Virus record (IMG/VR): IMGVR_UViG_3300008262_000018 | Span: 57,097 to 121,096 of that record | Length of the DNA stretch: 64,000 bases | Source: a virus | Direction: 5' to 3' (one strand) | The notes under the pieces: generated by a model | Databases searched by the model: none | What the model was told of the DNA's origin: nothing | The model's input: the letters and a program-made list of their open reading frames with translations, nothing else | Position numbers and translations under genes: made by a program | In this document: positions 21,644 to 30,218 of the stretch, piece after piece | How positions within the stretch are numbered: the first letter of the stretch is position 1 | How the letters are laid out: each line of letters starts with the position of its first letter

Positions 21644-22495
21644 TTAAAAAATGTATCTGATATTGTCTGGATTAAAATATTCACAATATAGTGCAGTAAA
21701 ATCTTTTACCATTTGTTTCTTAAGCTGCCATTGATATCTAATGTTATCTGGTGCATATTGCGAGTCTTTAGATTCTTGTATTTCAGGTTTCCATAGAAGC
21801 TCTCTCACTTCTTCTGAATTCCTTTCATGCTGAAACTTATTATGTGTCAAAAATATACATTCGCATTTAACATCTATACCTGCAGCCTTCACTTCTTCAA
21901 ATAGTTTTCTGTACTCATCTAACCATCCTTCTTCATAAATAATAGGACTGTAATTTATATGCACTTCCATATACTTCTGAAGATGGGGTATAGATTTTAT
22001 TCTATCTGATATAAGATCTGTACCTGGTTCTAGTACACTAGAATACTTCTGAGGCATCAAGCTCACCCTAATTCTGTGCTTACCTGGTAACAAATTGTAG
22101 TCATCTATAGGAAATCTAGTAGGATATTTAGTGGCAAATGTACTCTTAGCTTGTATAGAGCCATTAAAAAAGTTAAATACCTGCTGCCAATCATAATGTT
22201 TAGACATTAAAGCTACATCTGTACTACATCCTATATCTATAGTATAATACTTATTATCTGTTTGATTAGGAACTTTGGGCCAGGGTTGCTTCTCTATCCA
22301 GTTAAGCATAGAAAGCTTTATATCATTTATATTCTCATTTATATATACCTTATCATGATTATATCGTCCTACATAACAATAAGACTTCATACAACCTCCT
22401 AAACATCCATAAATAAAATTGGGCGCAATTGCATCTGAACTGCGCCCATTGTCTCTAGTTTTTAGGGTCTTTGTTTTTTGCTTTATTATCTTCAT
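21644..22495 (-). CDS. Spore photoproduct lyase-like radical SAM protein
   Basis: The 283-aa protein carries YGCLGGCMKSYCYVGRYN at residues 29-46 and later DIGCSTDVAL and RVSLMP, the layout of the phage branch of the spore photoproduct lyase-like radical SAM family. Members of the wider family use a [4Fe-4S] cluster and S-adenosylmethionine to repair or modify thymine or nucleic acids; the phage branch has no proven substrate. The cluster cysteines would be Cys31, Cys35 and Cys40, a C-x3-C-x4-C spacing that differs from the usual C-x3-C-x2-C. It overlaps the preceding membrane protein gene by 4 nt (ATGA), so the two are co-transcribed. Confidence 0.8.
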   Translation of the reverse strand: MKIIKQKTKTLKTRDNGRSSDAIAPNFIYGCLGGCMKSYCYVGRYNHDKVYINENINDIKLSMLNWIEKQPWPKVPNQTDNKYYTIDIGCSTDVALMSKHYDWQQVFNFFNGSIQAKSTFATKYPTRFPIDDYNLLPGKHRIRVSLMPQKYSSVLEPGTDLISDRIKSIPHLQKYMEVHINYSPIIYEEGWLDEYRKLFEEVKAAGIDVKCECIFLTHNKFQHERNSEEVRELLWKPEIQESKDSQYAPDNIRYQWQLKKQMVKDFTALYCEYFNPDNIRYIF

Positions 22496-23238
22496 AATAG
22501 TAGTAATAGTAATACAGTTAATACACTTCCTCCTACAGCTCCTTGAACCAAGCCACTTCCATAAGAAGGTTTAGGTTTCTTGTCAAATAGAAACGCATCC
22601 ACACCTGTGTTTTGAAAATACGGATTGGTATGTTTAATCTCAACTCTTGTCCTTGAAGGAACATAAAGTTTGAACTTACCTTTTGTGTTTTTACGAAAAA
22701 GACCCCCTTTCATCTCTGTTAATGCAACATATTGAGAATCAATGAATTTAACTTCATTCATTCTAATTCCTTGCTTTTCAACAGTGGCATCTATTTTGTA
22801 ATATGCTGTAGAGTCTTTTGCTTTAGATCCTATCCTTACAGTGCTATCTTCGTAGTATTTAATTACATCTGCACAAATAGCTAATACACTATCTTCCCAC
22901 TGTTTCATTTTAGAAGTATCAACATAAGGGATAGGCTTGTCTTTAATAACAACTTCTGTACCTTGCGCTATAAGAGCTTGCACTTCTTTTACTTTTTTAT
23001 TATACTCATCTCTAGTTTTAAAAAGTCTAGCTCTTAAATCTTGTATACTTTCTTGATTTGTAACTATTTCTACATCTTTAACAGTGATAATATTACCAAG
23101 ACTATCTTTAATTTTATTAGCTTGTGTCAACTCAATCTGTAATTTTTCAAATTGTTCTTGTTGATCACAACTTTTAATTAATAAAGAAACTAAAATAGCA
23201 ATAAGTGCTATAATAAATAAATCTTTAACCCATTTCAT
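22492..23238 (-). CDS. Membrane-anchored coiled-coil protein (spanin-like topology)
   Basis: The 248-aa protein begins MKWVKDLF followed by a transmembrane helix (IIALIAILVSLLI), a Cys directly after it, then about 80 residues of heptad-like coiled coil, a beta-rich middle and a second hydrophobic stretch at the very C-terminus ending in a run of leucines. This layout resembles inner-membrane spanins or membrane tethers of phages. Its neighbours are dNMP kinase and the radical SAM gene rather than lysis genes, so a lysis role is only a possibility. Confidence 0.65.
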   Translation of the reverse strand: MKWVKDLFIIALIAILVSLLIKSCDQQEQFEKLQIELTQANKIKDSLGNIITVKDVEIVTNQESIQDLRARLFKTRDEYNKKVKEVQALIAQGTEVVIKDKPIPYVDTSKMKQWEDSVLAICADVIKYYEDSTVRIGSKAKDSTAYYKIDATVEKQGIRMNEVKFIDSQYVALTEMKGGLFRKNTKGKFKLYVPSRTRVEIKHTNPYFQNTGVDAFLFDKKPKPSYGSGLVQGAVGGSVLTVLLLLLL

Positions 23239-23252
23239 CTTTTAATTTTTTT

Positions 23253-23882
23253 TTAATTTGTTAATAATTTTTGTTCTATTAATATACCTTCTACAGTAAA
23301 AGCAAGTGATACTAAATCTGAAACATTCCCTACTTTATAATCAAAGTTCCAACTATCTAGTGCAGTTTCAGAAGCGTGAGCATTAATTGGTTTACAAAAA
23401 GGTCTATCAACTCTTATGATTATTCCTCCTTTATCTTTAATAGCTTTAGCTTCATTAGGAAATCTAACATCTGTTATAATCCATTTTGATAAAGGAGTAT
23501 AGTCACACATTAAAGCATTCACCCATGTGTTAGTATGCAAACATTCTCTTAATGCATTTGTACCAAGTATTTGAAGAAACTCACGATGTGTAAGTGGTAT
23601 TCCATGAACGTTCCATTCTGGTCCAAGTTTTTCTTTTTTAAACTCTTGATCTTCGAATTTTTCAATAGGAATACCAGTAAGCAAGGAAGCTACTTGTTTT
23701 AGCTTCCCTGCAAACTTTTTAATTTCCCATTCAGATTGTTCTTCAAGCATCCACTCATATTCAATATAATTATCTAGTATTTTTTTTAGATCAACGCCAT
23801 TAAAAGCACTTAACAAATACTGAATAATTTTTCCTACTGTGTCTTTACCTGAGCCTGCGTAGCCATTAATTCCAATTAGCAT
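23253..23882 (-). CDS. Deoxynucleoside monophosphate kinase-like P-loop protein
   Basis: The 209-aa protein opens with MLIGINGYAGSGKDTVGK, a P-loop at residues 7-15, and later shows FAGKLKQ, REFLQILGT and WIITDVRFPNEA, the pattern of T4 gp1-like dNMP kinases. These enzymes phosphorylate dNMPs to dNDPs and supply precursors for phage DNA synthesis. It directly follows the DNA polymerase gene (2-nt gap), which fits a nucleotide-supply role. Confidence 0.85.
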   Translation of the reverse strand: MLIGINGYAGSGKDTVGKIIQYLLSAFNGVDLKKILDNYIEYEWMLEEQSEWEIKKFAGKLKQVASLLTGIPIEKFEDQEFKKEKLGPEWNVHGIPLTHREFLQILGTNALRECLHTNTWVNALMCDYTPLSKWIITDVRFPNEAKAIKDKGGIIIRVDRPFCKPINAHASETALDSWNFDYKVGNVSDLVSLAFTVEGILIEQKLLTN

Positions 23883-23883
23883 A

Positions 23884-25818
23884 TTAAAAAAGAGTTAGTT
23901 GTACAGAATGTCTTTGGGATATAACTTCAATTTGTTCTATCTGTTTGTAAATCTCTTCTAGATAGTATTTTACATTGATATTATAATTCTCAAAAGGGAT
24001 TGTTTCATCGATAGTATTTATAACTGTTTGCATCCACTCTCCTGCTTCCACTTGTATTTGTCTACCATCCGTGTGCTTTTTAATAAGCTTACATCCATTA
24101 TTAGATATATAATATCTTACTATTTTTTGAAGAGGTGTTCTAGATAGTTCTCCTTTCTCAACACATGTTTCTTCAAACTTCCATCCAGCTTTAGCTTTAA
24201 CACCTGCGCAATAGTCATATATGTTTTGATTCTGTTCTAAGAACTCTTCTGGTTTTATACCATGAACAAAATATCCATATATAGCTTTAGGAATGATGAG
24301 AAAACTTTTGTTCTTGTGAAACACACTTACCTTTTTCTTTTCTAAGTCTTCCCATTCAAATGCGCCTTTACACTTCACTTTCCCTGACTTATGTACAGCA
24401 ATATAGTTATTAACATCTCTAATAATCATCTTACTATATTCATCGTGTTCAAGACTTAGTTGTGTAAGCTTTTCCCATTTCTCACATACTTTCATGTACA
24501 AAGGTACAGATTCTGTTGGAATCATCATCTCTAAACCATCTGTATTTTGCATAAGAGGTATACCATCTGGAATAGCCAAACTTAACATTTCGTAGAGTTT
24601 AGAAAGAAGAAGTTGCCCATTAATGGTAATCTGCATAGTCATCTTTGGATCATACAGAAAACTATTCTCATCACCTGTCAAACCATATGTACTATTAAGA
24701 ATAATCTTATATACATAGTTTTTAGGGTCTGTTTTAGGTAGTTTCTTTCTTTCTTCAAAGAACCACTCATACAGCTCACAGAATTCTTTTTGAGGGAGAT
24801 GTGCTGGATGAAATCCATTTTTAATAGCTAGATTGGGATAGAAGCTTGTAACATCTGAAGTCATAATAGTCCATCCAGGTTGGGCTTCATAAACTCCTGT
24901 ATCAGCAGCACCGTGGATACCACCTAAACCATAATCTGTTTTAACACCTTTATGATTTATAGTAAATTTAAACCCATCTTTTGTAGAAGTTATCACCTTA
25001 CTTTTAAAGTAGTTATAAACTTTCTGAAATTCTGATGTTTCAAAACTTACATAAGGAAGGATGCAAGATCCAAGATCAATCATAGAACGCTTTGTTCTAA
25101 GCTGCTTAATCTCAGACTTATCCATTTGAATCTTCTCTTCTAAGAAATGAAGAAACAACTCTTTAGATATTCTAGGTTCTGATGCTGAATAAAGATCTAT
25201 ACCATATTCTGCTGTAAGAGTTTGTCTAAGAGCTATTTGTTCTTTAGAATGTTCTAGCACTTTCTTAGTAGACATTACGTCATTAACACAATACTTAACA
25301 ACAGAATTTAAAGTGTGAGAATCTGTCACAGGTTCAAAGTGAGGATGTGGCATATCTTCTACATTCTGCCAATCCATAGAGAATTGTATCCATTTTAAAC
25401 TACTCATCTTAGCTTTATTATCCCAGTGATTCATTTTAAATAAATCTATCTGTCTAATCTTAAGCTTGTTTGGTGAATACTTTTGAAACTCGCCTTTGTC
25501 TGTACGCTCTATCACTTCTTGTGCAAACTTATATAACTCCTTAGCTAAGTCTTCACCAGATAGTTTAGCAAACTTAGATTCGTTATTAAGAATGTGCTGA
25601 GTTATTTGAGCGTCAAATGCCAAACCATTATAAGAGATGTGCCACTCTTTATGTTTGACATTTCCTTTTAAGAAGCTTATAAAACGAGTGAAGTCATTTG
25701 TCGATTTATTTATGACAAATGTCCTTTTAACAGAGTCATCTTTATAGTGAACAAATACACCTACGAAACAATTACAAATGGTTTCGTAGTCCATTACCCA
25801 ATGATTTTTCTTTTCCAT
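23884..25818 (-). CDS. Family B DNA polymerase with 3'-5' exonuclease
   Basis: The 644-aa replicative polymerase shows exonuclease motifs Exo I (MDYETIC), Exo II (SYNGLAFDAQ) and Exo III (YCVNDVMS), then polymerase motif A DVTSFYPN (Asp322 region), motif B KIILNSTYGLTG and motif C QNTDGLEM. The first aspartate of the usual motif C D-T-D is Asn (about residue 425), while the second, metal-binding Asp is kept. The thumb region is short. It lies behind a terminator that separates it from the upstream genes, so it may have its own promoter near 25820-25860. Confidence 0.95.
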   Translation of the reverse strand: MEKKNHWVMDYETICNCFVGVFVHYKDDSVKRTFVINKSTNDFTRFISFLKGNVKHKEWHISYNGLAFDAQITQHILNNESKFAKLSGEDLAKELYKFAQEVIERTDKGEFQKYSPNKLKIRQIDLFKMNHWDNKAKMSSLKWIQFSMDWQNVEDMPHPHFEPVTDSHTLNSVVKYCVNDVMSTKKVLEHSKEQIALRQTLTAEYGIDLYSASEPRISKELFLHFLEEKIQMDKSEIKQLRTKRSMIDLGSCILPYVSFETSEFQKVYNYFKSKVITSTKDGFKFTINHKGVKTDYGLGGIHGAADTGVYEAQPGWTIMTSDVTSFYPNLAIKNGFHPAHLPQKEFCELYEWFFEERKKLPKTDPKNYVYKIILNSTYGLTGDENSFLYDPKMTMQITINGQLLLSKLYEMLSLAIPDGIPLMQNTDGLEMMIPTESVPLYMKVCEKWEKLTQLSLEHDEYSKMIIRDVNNYIAVHKSGKVKCKGAFEWEDLEKKKVSVFHKNKSFLIIPKAIYGYFVHGIKPEEFLEQNQNIYDYCAGVKAKAGWKFEETCVEKGELSRTPLQKIVRYYISNNGCKLIKKHTDGRQIQVEAGEWMQTVINTIDETIPFENYNINVKYYLEEIYKQIEQIEVISQRHSVQLTLF

Positions 25819-25867
25819 GTCCTTTGTGTTCAGTTAAGCTGTTCCCCCTTAAAATGTAAAGATAAAA

Positions 25868-25894
25868 AAAGGAGAGATATAAAATCTCTCCTTT
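25868..25894 (-). terminator. Intrinsic terminator upstream of the polymerase gene
   Basis: An 11-bp stem AAAGGAGAGAT / ATCTCTCCTTT with a 5-nt loop and, on the - strand, a following T run. It ends transcripts of the 133-aa gene before the DNA polymerase gene, or reduces read-through. Confidence 0.85.
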
Positions 25895-25913
25895 CTTATT
25901 TTTTATAAACTTT

Positions 25914-26315
25914 TTACAGAGCTGTAAGAAGTGACTTCTGTGGTTGTGCTTCTTTAATCATCAGTGTTTTGAAATCAAAATCATCTGCATTTAATGCAAA
26001 ACGATTTACAATTGTTTCAATCTCTTCAGGAACTTCTACAAAATATTCGTAGTAAGTGTCAAGAGTCTTACGCTCTTCTGCATAGTCTTTACCATTAGAA
26101 CGCTTTCCTACTTTCATAGGAACTACGTCTCCCCACTCATTAAGTTTAGCCATCATGTGCATTGTTTGCTTTTGTTCTTTAGAAATAAGAGCAAGAACAC
26201 CTGCTTGAGGATCATAAATAGCTTCGTTGTAAGGACATTCAAGTGTGATTGGGATCATTTTGAATGTCTTTTGTTGTCCCCATGTGGACGTTACTAACAT
26301 CATTGAATCTTTCAT
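25914..26315 (-). CDS. Conserved hypothetical protein of the replication operon
   Basis: A 133-aa protein with no recognised motif. It is moderately acidic at the C-terminus and ends QPQKSLLTAL. It contains LECPYNEAIYDPQAGVLAL and a run of Met/His residues around position 53. It is the last gene before a strong terminator, directly downstream of the 185-aa gene, in a block of replication and recombination genes. An accessory replication role is possible, but nothing in the sequence fixes it. Confidence 0.7.
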   Translation of the reverse strand: MKDSMMLVTSTWGQQKTFKMIPITLECPYNEAIYDPQAGVLALISKEQKQTMHMMAKLNEWGDVVPMKVGKRSNGKDYAEERKTLDTYYEYFVEVPEEIETIVNRFALNADDFDFKTLMIKEAQPQKSLLTAL

Positions 26316-26333
26316 AATAGTTTTTTTGTAAAG

Positions 26334-26891
26334 TTAATTATCTTTTTTTGAAAGTTCCAAACTTTTTATTGGAACAGTTAATGTTTCTTTGTCAAGATCG
26401 CAAGGATCACACAGCTCACCTATCTTTTTAAGATCTACAATATCTACGTCTAATAGTTTAGCATAGACATCAAAGTATTTCTCTGGAAAAAGATAGCTTT
26501 CCATATACTCATATTCTGCAGACTTCTCTCCATAATATGACTTAATTGCTTTCTTAAATGTTGAAGACAACTTGGAATATTTACCTAAGAGAAAGTTAAA
26601 CCAATCAGATTCATAAACTCTAAGATCAAATATATAAAGTTTATAACCTTCCAACTCAATGATTCTATCAAAAAGTGGATTAGTTATTAACATTTGTTCT
26701 TCAAAGTTTTTGAATTCAGCGGTATCTTCTTGCTTAAAAGTACATATTAGTTTGACATCAACAGCATCTATAAGATTTTCAATAGCAATATATGTTCCTG
26801 TAGGAGCTGTGTAACTTCCTTTTTTTATACCTAAAATAGGGTATAAAAAAGATTTTGACTTTTGGAAATATTTAGAATAGATGCTATTCAT
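26334..26891 (-). CDS. Hypothetical protein between exonuclease and polymerase genes
   Basis: A 185-aa protein without a recognisable domain. It is rich in Tyr and Phe (for example the segment around YMESYLFPEKYFDVY) and has a Lys-rich end. It follows the PD-(D/E)XK exonuclease gene after 10 nt and precedes the 133-aa gene after 18 nt, so it is part of the replication operon. Confidence 0.65.
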   Translation of the reverse strand: MNSIYSKYFQKSKSFLYPILGIKKGSYTAPTGTYIAIENLIDAVDVKLICTFKQEDTAEFKNFEEQMLITNPLFDRIIELEGYKLYIFDLRVYESDWFNFLLGKYSKLSSTFKKAIKSYYGEKSAEYEYMESYLFPEKYFDVYAKLLDVDIVDLKKIGELCDPCDLDKETLTVPIKSLELSKKDN

Positions 26892-26901
26892 TGATTTCTT
26901 T

Positions 26902-27960
26902 TTACAACACGACCTTTCCTAGTGCAAATTCGTATGGTAGGTCGTATCTTTTGTTTATATAATGCCATTCGGCTTTTTCCAAACACGTTAAAAATCTTGT
27001 TAACCAATCTCCTAATGTTTTAGTGCTTACTAAAAACGGGTAGACATTGAACATTTTATCTATTACAATAAATCTAAATTCAACAGAATACCCTTCAGTA
27101 TCAATATAATTAAAAAACTTGGTAGTAACAAGAGTTGTGTATATCACTGCTTGCATCCAATAAGAGTAAAATTCAACAGAATCCTGGAAATCTTTTAGAT
27201 CTTTACTTGTAGTTTTAACATCATTAATACGAATAACTTTTTTATCGTGATCTACTACAATGTTATCAATAATACCTTTAAGACCAAAAGGTTTGCCATT
27301 CATTTGTGCATTTAACAAAACCTCGTTATAAACATCTTTATTGTCAAACTCTGTTACGTTACATCCTATAAGTTCACATATTTGAACATCTGTCTTAATA
27401 AGATCTACAGCATTTTTACAAAACTCATACGTTTGTTGATCTATTAATGTTTTATTTCCTTTTGTTTTAAGAAAATCCCAATAGTTAATAGCATCACCTG
27501 TAAGAATTTTATCAAGACGCTGCTGATCTGTTTTTAAAGATTGATGTAAGTTTATATCTTTAAGAACATCTAATATTGCTTGATCAAAATCTTCTAGTCT
27601 ATCTCTTTCATCTCCGTTTTTCTCAAGTTCAAGGTGATGAAAAAATACTCTATCAATAACTAATTTAAGATTACCTGTAGGAAGAACACCAGGGCTAATA
27701 ATAAACAAGTCATTGAATTTATTTTCTTCTAGCAATAAAGCGTGTATAATTTTACCATGTACTAAATGTGCATCAGTTTTTTCTTCTTTCATTTTAAGAA
27801 TGTATAGCTGATGAAACACAACAGGGTTCCACAATAGTTTGTTCAAACTACTGTAAGAAAATTCAAAAGGTTTACTATAAAACTCATCTTGCAGAATCTT
27901 AACTGATTCTGTAGCTAAGTCTGCGATCATTTTGTCTTCAAAAAATTCATCTAGTTCCAT
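26902..27960 (-). CDS. PD-(D/E)XK exonuclease (RecB/Cas4-like)
   Basis: The 352-aa protein has the PD-(D/E)XK layout: an N-terminal helix YSSLNKLLWNPVVFHQLY, HGKIIHALLLEE, then Glu213, Asp232 in KGIIDNIVV and Asp247-Val-Lys249 in RINDVKTT, followed by YSYWMQAVIYTT, the downstream Gln-Tyr helix. Phage members process DNA ends for recombination and replication. It pairs naturally with the Sak4-like ATPase and SSB encoded upstream. The start codon overlaps the stop of the preceding small gene by 10 nt. Confidence 0.88.
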   Translation of the reverse strand: MELDEFFEDKMIADLATESVKILQDEFYSKPFEFSYSSLNKLLWNPVVFHQLYILKMKEEKTDAHLVHGKIIHALLLEENKFNDLFIISPGVLPTGNLKLVIDRVFFHHLELEKNGDERDRLEDFDQAILDVLKDINLHQSLKTDQQRLDKILTGDAINYWDFLKTKGNKTLIDQQTYEFCKNAVDLIKTDVQICELIGCNVTEFDNKDVYNEVLLNAQMNGKPFGLKGIIDNIVVDHDKKVIRINDVKTTSKDLKDFQDSVEFYSYWMQAVIYTTLVTTKFFNYIDTEGYSVEFRFIVIDKMFNVYPFLVSTKTLGDWLTRFLTCLEKAEWHYINKRYDLPYEFALGKVVL

Positions 27961-28133
27961 ACTCCTAATTCTTTTAAAATTATTGTAATTCTTGATGCAG
28001 TGTCTTTGTCTTTTGTTAACGCTTCTTCATATTCTAAAAAGTCTGTTAACACTTTAATTTTTTTTCTTTGATTCTCAAAGTGTTCTATAATTATTTCATC
28101 TGCTGGTCGATTATCATCATTATGCATTTCCAT
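27951..28133 (-). CDS. Small hypothetical protein overlapping the HNH gene
   Basis: A 60-aa protein starting MEMHNDDNRPADE. A longer frame is open upstream, but it would lie wholly inside the HNH gene, so the ATG at 28133 (or 28127) is preferred; this overlaps the HNH stop by 14 nt. It is acidic and helical, ends ITIILKELGVWN, and has no recognised function. Confidence 0.6.
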   Translation of the reverse strand: MEMHNDDNRPADEIIIEHFENQRKKIKVLTDFLEYEEALTKDKDTASRITIILKELGVWN

Positions 28134-28530
28134 TTTTTTCAGTTTTAGTTTTAATATCGTGACAACCAGAGCATAACACTTGCAAGTTGTCTGCTTCACA
28201 AAATAGTCTTTCTACAAACCCAGGAAGATCATTAGCACACTTTAGTGTACCAGCAGGAATGATGTGATCAACATTGATATTCTTTTCAGGATGCCATTGT
28301 TTACACTCGTTACACTGATACTCAAACTTTTGTCTTTTGTTTGGACCCTTATATGCTCTACGTGCTTTCATCTTACACTGAGTGATAGGTTTCCACCATC
28401 TAGACTTTTGTCGTAACGCGCTTCTAATAAAACTCCAAAAAGCTGATTCTGTCATAGTTCCTGCGTTTCTTGGCTTAGGAGTAACAGCTCTTACTTTTCT
28501 AGGTTTTTTATATACCTTCTTGCGTTTCAT
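28120..28530 (-). CDS. HNH endonuclease
   Basis: A 136-aa protein with a very basic N-terminus (KKVYKKPRKVRAVTPKP) and a C-terminal HNH domain: a CxxC pair in YQCNECKQWHP, the catalytic VDHIIPAG, then NLQVLCSGCHDIK with the second zinc-binding CxxC and final His. Phage HNH proteins of this type nick or cut DNA, either as packaging-related nucleases or as free-standing homing enzymes. It sits between primase and exonuclease with overlaps on both sides, which favours a built-in replication or recombination role over a recent homing insertion. Confidence 0.88.
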   Translation of the reverse strand: MKRKKVYKKPRKVRAVTPKPRNAGTMTESAFWSFIRSALRQKSRWWKPITQCKMKARRAYKGPNKRQKFEYQCNECKQWHPEKNINVDHIIPAGTLKCANDLPGFVERLFCEADNLQVLCSGCHDIKTKTEKNGNA

Positions 28531-29497
28531 TTATTTTCTTATTTATTATAGGGACAATATAGTCTCTCACCTTCTTTGCACCATGATCTCTGATACTATC
28601 TGATATATCCTTACTCAAAGGTAGCAAAGCTGTTTTAATAAAACTATATCTTTCTCTATATTTTTCCATTGCTTCAATACCAGCTTTATCATTGTCAAAC
28701 ATTACAATAATGTTCTCATATTCATTTTGCCAGCATTCTATATCAGAAGATGGTAACATTGAATTCTCAGAAGCTGCTGCAACTATGTTTAAATTAGCTA
28801 GCTTTAATGATTTTAAAGACATAACATCTTTTAAACTAGATGTAATAATAAGATGCTTATACGGAGGTTTGCATTGTTCTGCACCTTGTATATGACTCTT
28901 AATATTTATAAACTTCTTGTCTAAATTCTTTGGTTGGTATATCTTATAAAGAGTGCCATCTTTTTTAAAATAACCATAAATATAACTTCCTTTGATTTCA
29001 ATTGTATCAGAATCTTTTGTCATAACATATTTTTCCAATGGGAAAACACAATGTTCTTCTAAAAGTCTAGATCCAATATTAAATTGGGTCCAATAATACT
29101 GATCTTTTGTTGTCCAGTCTCTTTTTACAAAAGAAGTCACTTTAAATTTAGAGAATTGTTTTATCTCTTTAGACTCGTATCCGCAGCCACTTTTAAGAAT
29201 ACAATCATTATATTCTTCTATTATCTTTTGACATACATGATGGTACTTGAGTCCTGATATCTCTTTTACAAGATCTACAGCAGACCCATACTTTCCAGAT
29301 GAGAAATCTTTATACCTATAAGTATTATACTTATCAGTATAAAAAATACACATACTGGGAGTTCGTTCTTGATTAAACATAGATTTAATCTTAACGTCTT
29401 GACCTTCAAGCTTTTGATTTAATTTACAATAATGTTCAAATATCCATGTATCTGGGACATCTTTTATATCGTGAACCAAATTTCTTATTCTAAACAT
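28508..29497 (-). CDS. DnaG-type primase with Toprim domain
   Basis: A 329-aa protein starting MFRIRNLVHDIKD. The frame is open further upstream, but that part covers a terminator hairpin, so the ATG at 29497 is chosen. The N-terminal half has a CHC2-like fold pattern (NQERTPSMCIFYTDKYNTYR, FSSGKYGSAVDLV) but lacks the zinc-binding cysteines. The Toprim part has LIITSSLKDVMSLKSL and the metal-binding IIVMFDNDKAGIEAM. It synthesises RNA primers at the fork together with the DnaB helicase encoded upstream. Confidence 0.88.
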   Translation of the reverse strand: MFRIRNLVHDIKDVPDTWIFEHYCKLNQKLEGQDVKIKSMFNQERTPSMCIFYTDKYNTYRYKDFSSGKYGSAVDLVKEISGLKYHHVCQKIIEEYNDCILKSGCGYESKEIKQFSKFKVTSFVKRDWTTKDQYYWTQFNIGSRLLEEHCVFPLEKYVMTKDSDTIEIKGSYIYGYFKKDGTLYKIYQPKNLDKKFINIKSHIQGAEQCKPPYKHLIITSSLKDVMSLKSLKLANLNIVAAASENSMLPSSDIECWQNEYENIIVMFDNDKAGIEAMEKYRERYSFIKTALLPLSKDISDSIRDHGAKKVRDYIVPIINKKINETQEGI

Positions 29498-29512
29498 AGG
29501 CTTAAAAATTAA

Positions 29513-29533
29513 GGGGGTGTAAAAACACCCCCC
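29513..29533 (-). terminator. Hairpin terminator between SSB and primase genes
   Basis: An 8-bp GC-rich stem GGGGGTGT / ACACCCCC with an AAAA loop. It lies 26 nt after the SSB stop and 16 nt before the primase start. There is only a weak T run, so it may attenuate rather than fully stop transcription, giving SSB in excess over primase. Confidence 0.7.
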
Positions 29534-29558
29534 ATGGACATGTTGGTTTTCTTCTAAA

Positions 29559-30185
29559 CTATAGATCAAAATCGCTACCAGCAGCTTCAAAACTCTTTAC
29601 AGAAGAGTCTTTAGCTAATGGCTTATAATGATATTGATTATTTTTATCAAATGTATCTATTTCAGATGTAAGATTACCACAGAACTTAAACTTAGGTAGA
29701 GAAAGTTTTACAATAGTTTTACCATTGTATTCTTCTTCGTTACCTTTTAAGAACCAATAAAGATCATGACCTTTGATGATTTCTGTAGCTTTTTCAACCC
29801 ACTGCTCAATAGAAGTGATTTGATGTTGCTCAGAAATATTATCAAGCTCATCTTTAAGTCCAAGCTTTTGTGCAATAACAACAAAACGATTTAAGATTTG
29901 ATTTTTATTGATATCATCTTCGTTATATTGATCAGTCCAAATAGTTCCACTTACACGTGAAGATTGACCTTTAAACTTTGGTCCTTCTAGATCGTTCTTG
30001 TCAATAGCCCATCCTTCAAAGTTCTCAAGTGCTGGTCCTTCCAACACAAACTCAAGCATTTTCTTACCTGTCTTTTCAGATGATTTGATTGTTGCACTAT
30101 GCACGTGAGCTAACACTACACCTGGTTGCAGAGATTTTGAAGGTCCACTGCTGCCTTTGACTTCTTGTCCTTTTGTACTAAACAT
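29559..30185 (-). CDS. ssb: Putative single-stranded DNA-binding protein
   Basis: A 208-aa protein with beta-rich segments (GVVLAHVHSATIKSSE, MLEFVLEGPAL, VSGTIWTDQYNE, IVKLSLPKFKFCGNL) in the arrangement of phage SSB-like OB-fold proteins, and an acidic C-terminal tip SFEAAGSDFDL, like the protein-interaction tail of SSBs. It is encoded between a Sak4-like ATPase and the primase, the usual place for an SSB. The family call rests on this pattern and context rather than on a unique motif. Confidence 0.65.
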   Translation of the reverse strand: MFSTKGQEVKGSSGPSKSLQPGVVLAHVHSATIKSSEKTGKKMLEFVLEGPALENFEGWAIDKNDLEGPKFKGQSSRVSGTIWTDQYNEDDINKNQILNRFVVIAQKLGLKDELDNISEQHQITSIEQWVEKATEIIKGHDLYWFLKGNEEEYNGKTIVKLSLPKFKFCGNLTSEIDTFDKNNQYHYKPLAKDSSVKSFEAAGSDFDL

Positions 30186-30218
30186 AATTGTTGTTTTTAA
30201 AATGTAAAAATAAGAGAA

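Noticed and set aside
28120-28530. HNH gene as a recent homing endonuclease insertion
   Set aside because: It overlaps both neighbours by a few bases and fits the operon spacing; no interrupted gene or repeat was seen around it.
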